Below, piece after piece: positions 60,082 through 64,000 of a stretch of 64,000 bases of DNA. Each line of letters starts with the position of its first letter. The stretch's first letter is position 1. Source of the DNA: Streptomyces sp. F001 (GTDB taxonomy: Bacteria; Actinomycetota; Actinomycetes; Streptomycetales; Streptomycetaceae). The notes under the pieces were generated by a model, which saw nothing but the letters and a program-made list of their open reading frames with translations, was not told the origin of the DNA and did no database searches. The position numbers were made by a program, and so were the translations under genes. The stretch covers positions 806,001 through 870,000 of the forward strand of contig NZ_QZWF01000001.1 in NCBI RefSeq assembly GCF_004187715.1. The letters run 5' to 3'.

Positions 60082-60186
60082 AGGGCCTGCCCGGCGGATC
60101 ATGCCGCAGACGCGGGGCTCGGCACGCCCATCTGCGCCGATGAGTCACCGCCGGTTTCCTGCGACCTGATCCGCCGGACAGGCCCT
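60082..60186. repeat. 105-bp element bounded by 20-bp inverted repeats
   Basis: AGGGCCTGCCCGGCGGATCA (60082-60101) and TGATCCGCCGGACAGGCCCT (60167-60186) are inverted copies with one mismatch, 65 bases apart. The interior has no coding capacity. It resembles a REP/MITE-like intergenic element; I recall similar 20-mers in other streptomycete intergenic regions. Confidence 0.65.
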
Positions 60187-60203
60187 GCCCGCGGAGCAGC
60201 GGA

Positions 60204-60656
60204 TCACTGGTTCTCGATCTTCCACGGCATCATGAGGCCGAACTTCCAGAGGTAGACACCGGCGAGGACACCGATGATCACGCAGCCGATCGTCGTCAGG
60301 ATGATGTTGCGTCGCCGCACCCTGGGATCGAGGGCGCGCTGGGCCGCCTCGGTGACCTTGCGCTTGGTCCAGCGCAGGACCAGCTGGGCCCAGACGAACT
60401 CGGTCGCCCAGATCGCCATGCCGCCGAAGATGATCACCCAGCCCGGTCCGGGCAGCGGCAGCAGGATGATGCCGCCGACCACGACCGCCAGGCCCACGAG
60501 GAAGACGCCGACCTGCCAGCTCACATGGAGCAGTCGGCGCCCCTTGATGAATTCCGGCGCCCTCGAGCCGAGCCCCCGCTCGTGCTGCACCTCGTCCCGC
60601 TTCGTCTCGTCCGCCGCCACGGCCGCCTCGCCAGGCTCGCTACTCCCCGTGTTCAT
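60204..60656 (-). CDS. PGPGW-motif (TIGR02611-like) membrane protein
   Basis: The 150-residue protein (ATG 60656, MNTGSSEPGE) has an acidic/basic N-terminal tail. A transmembrane helix follows (VGVFLVGLAVVVGGIILL), then the signature LPLPGPGWVIIFGGMAIWATEF, a basic amphipathic loop and a last helix (IGCVIIGVLAGVYLW). The family is typical of actinomycetes and has no known function. It diverges from ssgB. Confidence 0.85.
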   Translation of the reverse strand: MNTGSSEPGEAAVAADETKRDEVQHERGLGSRAPEFIKGRRLLHVSWQVGVFLVGLAVVVGGIILLPLPGPGWVIIFGGMAIWATEFVWAQLVLRWTKRKVTEAAQRALDPRVRRRNIILTTIGCVIIGVLAGVYLWKFGLMMPWKIENQ

Positions 60657-60847
60657 ACGGCCAAACCCTACCCGACCGAATCCGATCACCGGAATGGACG
60701 CACCCGACGAACGGGTTCTCGGCCGGAAGAGTTACGTAAAGACACGCAAAACACTCAGAGGGGTTTACAACGGCACCGTAGGTGGCATGTCGATTTCGCC
60801 GACGTGCGAATCCCCGAGCGCACACTGAGCGAAAGGCCCTGGCGCTT

Positions 60848-61261
60848 ATGAACACCACGGTCAGCTGCGAGCTGCACCTGCGCCTCGTTGTGTCGAGCGA
60901 GTCCTCCCTGCCTGTCCCCGCAGGCCTGCGGTACGACACGGCCGACCCCTACGCCGTGCACGCCACCTTCCACACCGGAGCCGAGGAAACCGTCGAGTGG
61001 GTGTTCGCCCGCGACCTCCTCGCCGAAGGGCTTCACCGGCCCACCGGCACCGGCGACGTCCGCGTCTGGCCGTCGCGCAGTCACGGTCAGGGCGTCGTGT
61101 GCATCGCCCTGAGCTCCCCGGAGGGGGAGGCGTTGCTCGAGGCCCCGGCGCGGGCCCTGGAGTCGTTCCTGAAGCGGACCGACGCCGCCGTGCCACCCGG
61201 CACCGAGCACCGGCACTTCGATCTCGATCAGGAGCTCTCGCACATTCTGGCGGAAAGCTAG
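60848..61261 (+). CDS. ssgB: Sporulation cell-division activator SsgB
   Basis: SsgB recruits FtsZ to future septum sites together with SsgA during sporulation. The 137-residue protein starts MNTTVSCELHLRLVVSSESSLPVPAGLRYD and contains DPYAVHATFHTGAEETVEWVFARDLLAEGL, the near-invariant core of SsgB. The length equals that known for the family. GAAAGG lies about 11 bases before the ATG. The gene stands alone. A weak GTTTAC/GGTGGC pair (60763/60781) upstream could be part of a stress-sigma promoter but the spacing is unconvincing. Confidence 0.95.
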   Translation: MNTTVSCELHLRLVVSSESSLPVPAGLRYDTADPYAVHATFHTGAEETVEWVFARDLLAEGLHRPTGTGDVRVWPSRSHGQGVVCIALSSPEGEALLEAPARALESFLKRTDAAVPPGTEHRHFDLDQELSHILAES

Positions 61262-61552
61262 GCGAGGCCTCACAGAGCTGCCCGACGCCGTCCAACTCGG
61301 GGAGACGGCTCGGGCCAGGACAACCGCATACGGCACACACCGACGTCGCCACCGTGCACCTCCGCGGGGCGGCGCCGGTGCGCGTATTTCGCCCCCGCCC
61401 CGCCTTCCGGGAACCGCGCTGCCGCCGGCCGGCGTTCTACCGGCAGGCGCAGGCTGGTGCGGGGCGCAGGCAGTGGGGCGCCGTTCCGCGAGCCACTACC
61501 ATCGGCCAGCATCGGCGGGCGCCTGCCCGACCCCCAGGCCAGGGAGCGAAAC

Positions 61553-62113
61553 GTGCTGATCACCCACGACACCCGGTGCGCGCTCGACACCGTGGTCGAT
61601 CTGGTGAACACCGCACCGGAGGACGACACGACGCCGGACGGGCTGCCGGATGTCGCGGCTCTCGCGGATTTTGTACGAAAGCACGAGATCAGCGACGTCG
61701 GGGTGCTCTCGGAGTTCGACCTCTCGGCAGTCCGCAAGATCCGGAGCCGGTTCGCCGGGATCTTCGCGGCGGCGGACGCCCGGACCGCGGCCGGAATGAT
61801 CAACGATCTGGTCGCCGCCGCCGGCACCACGCCCCGGCTCACGGACCACGACGGCTACGACTGGCACGTGCACTACTTCGCGCCCGGCGCCTCCGTGGCC
61901 GATCACCTCGCGGCCGACTGCGGCATGGCGCTCGCCTTCTTCGTGGTCGCCGGGGAACAGGAACGGCTGCGGCGCTGCGAGGCCCCCGACTGCCGACGCG
62001 CCTTCGTCGATCTCTCCCGCAACCGTTCGCGCCGCTACTGCGACAGCCGCACCTGCGGAAACCGCCTGCATGTAGCCGCGTACCGGGCTCGACGCAAGGA
62101 GGCGACGGGCTGA
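61553..62113 (+). CDS. CGNR zinc-finger transcriptional regulator-like protein
   Basis: I use GTG 61553 (LITHDTRCALDTVVDLVNT) with AGGGAG upstream; 186 residues. The N-terminal ABATE-type domain (VDLVNTAP, then helices) is followed by the C-terminal CGNR zinc finger: CEAPDCRRAFVDLSRNRSRRYCDSRTCGNR with four cysteines, and a basic AYRARRKE tail. Such proteins are predicted DNA-binding regulators. Target genes are unknown. Confidence 0.88.
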   Translation: MLITHDTRCALDTVVDLVNTAPEDDTTPDGLPDVAALADFVRKHEISDVGVLSEFDLSAVRKIRSRFAGIFAAADARTAAGMINDLVAAAGTTPRLTDHDGYDWHVHYFAPGASVADHLAADCGMALAFFVVAGEQERLRRCEAPDCRRAFVDLSRNRSRRYCDSRTCGNRLHVAAYRARRKEATG

Positions 62114-62206
62114 CGACGCCCGGCGGGACGGGCGGCGGTCGGCGGAAGCGGGACACCGGTGCCGACGCGGTGCCCGGCGGGTGGCGCCGGGGACCGCGCG
62201 TACGGC

Positions 62207-62359
62207 TCAGAGCAGCAGCAGATCGTGCAGCGCAGCCATGAGCAGCAGACACCCGATCACCGCAAGGAAGATCATCAGCGGTGGCTGGGAAAGGGCGAAA
62301 AGGCACCCGCGCGGCTCGTCCTGAGGTGGCGCGGCGTCGCTCTGTGTCGTGTCCAGCAT
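62207..62359 (-). CDS. 50-residue single-pass membrane protein
   Basis: A short frame from ATG 62359 to TGA 62207. The N-terminal 19 residues are acidic and polar (MLDTTQSDAAPPQDEPRG). They are followed by CLFALSQPPL and a strongly hydrophobic segment ending HDLLLL. The clean soluble-then-membrane layout in exactly one frame supports a real small protein. The Shine-Dalgarno is weak (GCGAG). Function unknown. Confidence 0.6.
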   Translation of the reverse strand: MLDTTQSDAAPPQDEPRGCLFALSQPPLMIFLAVIGCLLLMAALHDLLLL

Positions 62360-62522
62360 CTCGCGGGCGATGATGGCGCAGCAGACACCCCCTACGCGAT
62401 CAACACGCTCGGAAGATACGGGAGTTCGCCGAATTCCATGATCTTGTGCACGATCGGTGTCTCAGGCCGTCCGGCTTACGACCGCACGCGATCTCTGGTT
62501 CGTTTCAGTCATCGGGCCGACG

Positions 62523-62963
62523 TCATATGCCGTGCTTCTTCAGGATGGCCTCGATATCGCTGAAGTCGTCCGCGGAATCGGCCCGGGGCCCCGGCTGGGG
62601 CCTGGCCGTCGCAGAGGAGGCCGGACCCAGCGAAGGCGCGGAGGCGTGCGGGGCCAGGGCGTCGGACTGGGCCGCCTTGGCTGCCTTGCGCTCCTTGCGG
62701 GTGCCGCCCCGGCGCCGCTCCACCGCGCGTGTGCCGGCGAACAGCAGCCAGGCGCCGCCGAGCACGCCGAAGCCGGCCCAGGCCGTGGGGCTGAAGGCGG
62801 TGTCGGCGGCCCACTGAACGACCCCGGTCATCACCAGACCGAGGGGGACGAGTGAGTAGGCGGCGATACGGACGGCCGTGAGGAAGCGCTTGCGGTACGC
62901 CGTCACCGCCGCGATGCCCAGGCCGGCCGCGGCAACGGCGGAACAGACGGTCTCGGCAATCAT
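62523..62963 (-). CDS. Two-helix membrane protein with conserved acidic-basic C-terminus
   Basis: I choose ATG 62963 (MIAETVCSAVAAAG) because GGAGG lies five bases upstream; an ATG at 62975 is inside the SD region. This gives 146 residues. Three hydrophobic stretches follow (AVAAAGLGIAAV, IAAYSLVPLGLVMTGVV, AGFGVLGGAWLLFAG). A Lys/Arg/Ala-rich linker (RRRGGTRKERKAAKAA) leads to a Pro/Ala region and an end motif DFSDIEAILKKHGI. Not recognised. It diverges from the DsbA-like gene. Confidence 0.78.
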   Translation of the reverse strand: MIAETVCSAVAAAGLGIAAVTAYRKRFLTAVRIAAYSLVPLGLVMTGVVQWAADTAFSPTAWAGFGVLGGAWLLFAGTRAVERRRGGTRKERKAAKAAQSDALAPHASAPSLGPASSATARPQPGPRADSADDFSDIEAILKKHGI

Positions 62964-63192
62964 CCGGTCCTCCATGCGGGCTCGGTCGGGCAGGGGGCGC
63001 TTCGCCCCTTCCATCCTGCACCCCCCGCGCCCTCGCAGGCCACGCTCCGACCGGACATCAGGGACATCTCCGGGTCAGCTCCTCCGCAGGTGCCGGTTCG
63101 GACGTATGGCCGCACGCGTTCCGGCAACCGCGGCCCGACCAGTCCGAGGTCCCGGTTGGGCCGGTCGAACCACGGCTGGGAGACTGGGGTTC

Positions 63193-63711
63193 ATGAACGA
63201 CTCCTCCCCGACCCGCCCCGCGCCCGTCCTCGACATCTGGTGCGAACTCCAGTGCCCGGACTGCCGTAGTGCCCTGGACGACATCCGCGCGCTGCGCGCC
63301 CGCTACGGCGACCGGCTCGAGCTGCGGCTGCGGCACTTCCCGCTGGAGAAGCACAAGCACGCCTTCGCCGCCGCGCAGGCCGCCGAGGAGGCCGTGGAGC
63401 AGGGGCAGGGGTGGCCGTATGTCGAGGCCGTGCTGGCTCGGGTGGAGGAGCTGGACCGTAGGGGGGAACCCTTCCTGGTCGAGGTGGCCGGTGAACTCGG
63501 CCTGGACGCCGAGGAGTTCGACACCGCCCTCGTCGACGGCCGGCACATCCTGATCGTGGACGCGGACCAGGCCGAGGGCAAGGCGATCGGCGTGACCGGC
63601 ACCCCGACGTATGTCATCGGAGGGGAGCGTCTCGACGGCGGCAAGAGCCAGGAGGGGTTGCGCGAGCGCATCGAGGAGATCGCGGACCGGCTGCTGGCCG
63701 AGCGGGATTGA
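63193..63711 (+). CDS. Cytosolic DsbA/FrnE-family thiol oxidoreductase
   Basis: The 172-residue protein (ATG 63193, MNDSSPTRPAPVLDIWCELQ) has a thioredoxin-fold active site CPDC at 21-24, the inserted helical domain (HAFAAAQAAEEAVEQGQGWPYVEAVL) and the cis-proline loop GVTGTPTYVIGG. There is no signal peptide or anchor, so it acts in the cytoplasm. CPDC is less usual than the CPWC of FrnE. It converges on a GNAT gene 14 bases away. Confidence 0.88.
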   Translation: MNDSSPTRPAPVLDIWCELQCPDCRSALDDIRALRARYGDRLELRLRHFPLEKHKHAFAAAQAAEEAVEQGQGWPYVEAVLARVEELDRRGEPFLVEVAGELGLDAEEFDTALVDGRHILIVDADQAEGKAIGVTGTPTYVIGGERLDGGKSQEGLRERIEEIADRLLAERD

Positions 63712-63725
63712 ACCCGGAGCGGGGC

Positions 63726-64000
63726 TCAGAGCAGGTTCTTGTACAGGAAGTACCTCACCGGCACATAGCCCAGTGACTCGTAGAGCCGCTCGGCCGGAGT
63801 GTTGCCCGCGAAGACGTTGAGGCGCAGGACTTCCTTCCCGGCGTCCACCGCCTGCCTCTCGGCCAGCAGCATCAGTGAGCGGCCGTGGCCCTGGCCCCGG
63901 AAGCGCTCGTCGGCCTCGACGTCGTAGACGTACGCCATGTCCTCGGTCAGCGCGAGCCACAGGGTGCCGACCCTGGTGCCCTCGTGCTCCAGGACACTGA
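63726..64000 (-). CDS. GNAT-family acetyltransferase, 5' part cut by the window edge
   Basis: Only the C-terminal ~91 residues are present. They contain the acetyl-CoA-binding motif A, YVYDVEADERFRGQGHGRSLMLLAERQA (RGQGHG), and motif B, LNVFAGNTPAERLYESLGYVPV, which are typical of the GNAT fold. Substrate is unknown. The start lies beyond the right edge. Confidence 0.88.
   Translation of the reverse strand, partial: SVLEHEGTRVGTLWLALTEDMAYVYDVEADERFRGQGHGRSLMLLAERQAVDAGKEVLRLNVFAGNTPAERLYESLGYVPVRYFLYKNLL

Noticed and set aside
60763..60786. SigH-type promoter for ssgB
   Set aside because: GTTTAC and GGTGGC are present but the 12-base spacing is too short for a confident call.

Overview
This window is a chromosomal segment of a Streptomyces or a very close relative. 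The base composition is extremely GC-rich, coding regions have strong third-position GC, GTG starts are common, and four-base or one-base stop/start overlaps are frequent. The genes bldD and ssgB are hallmarks of sporulating actinomycetes. From memory, the gene order from pyrBC-bldD to ssgB resembles the SCO1485 to SCO1541 interval of S. coelicolor. No database was searched, so every product name rests on motifs and family knowledge.

Layout. Positions 1-3454 (minus) hold the pyrimidine operon pyrR-pyrB-pyrC followed by a small membrane-anchored protein. A candidate PyrR-binding RNA hairpin covers the pyrR ribosome binding site. bldD (3730-4230, plus) diverges from pyrR and has two BldD-box sequences over its own promoter. 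nusB, efp and an M24-family peptidase homologue occupy 4401-6591. A repeat-rich gap (6592-7092) and a P-loop ATPase follow. From 8135 to 18976 (minus) lies a dense chain: rpsD, two small membrane proteins, alaS, ruvX, mltG, aroE, a small membrane protein, aroC and a fused aroK-aroB reading frame. rarA, a VKOR-like protein, hisS and a metallo-hydrolase come next (19320-23534). Two plus-strand genes follow, a membrane-anchored cyclophilin and a DUF349 protein.

From 25970 to 41385 (minus) run relA, apt, secF, secD, yajC, ruvB, ruvA, ruvC, yebC, pdxT, pdxS, a LemA-like protein and the phosphatidylinositol mannoside trio (mannosyltransferase, acyltransferase, phosphatidylinositol-phosphate synthase). 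These are housekeeping modules of stringent response, protein export, Holliday junction repair, vitamin B6 synthesis and cell-envelope lipid synthesis. An EF-G-like protein, a large membrane protein, a HIT protein, a potassium channel and thrS follow.

Positions 49317-60015 are the most accessory-looking part. They contain a two-gene unit with a DUF4365 (restriction-endonuclease-fold-like) protein, a divergent DEDD exonuclease, and two identical tRNA-Val(CAC) genes in the same orientation. Between the tRNAs lie an SRPBCC protein and a five-gene minus-strand operon: sugar-binding protein, two ABC permeases, a YesL/DUF624 membrane protein and a Tat-exported PL26-like exo-rhamnogalacturonan lyase. 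Together these suggest extracellular cleavage and import of pectin side-chain oligosaccharides. The ABC ATPase and the regulator are not in the window.

The right end holds a PGPGW membrane protein, ssgB, a CGNR zinc-finger regulator, a 50-residue membrane protein, a two-TM protein, a cytosolic DsbA-like oxidoreductase and a GNAT acetyltransferase cut by the window edge. I saw no phage integrase, insertion sequence or CRISPR array. The observations most worth a second look are the PyrR leader element, the AroK-AroB fusion, the metal-ligand substitutions in the M24 protein beside efp, the DUF4365 module, the twin tRNA-Val genes, the rhamnogalacturonan operon and the perfect palindrome at 52746-52761.
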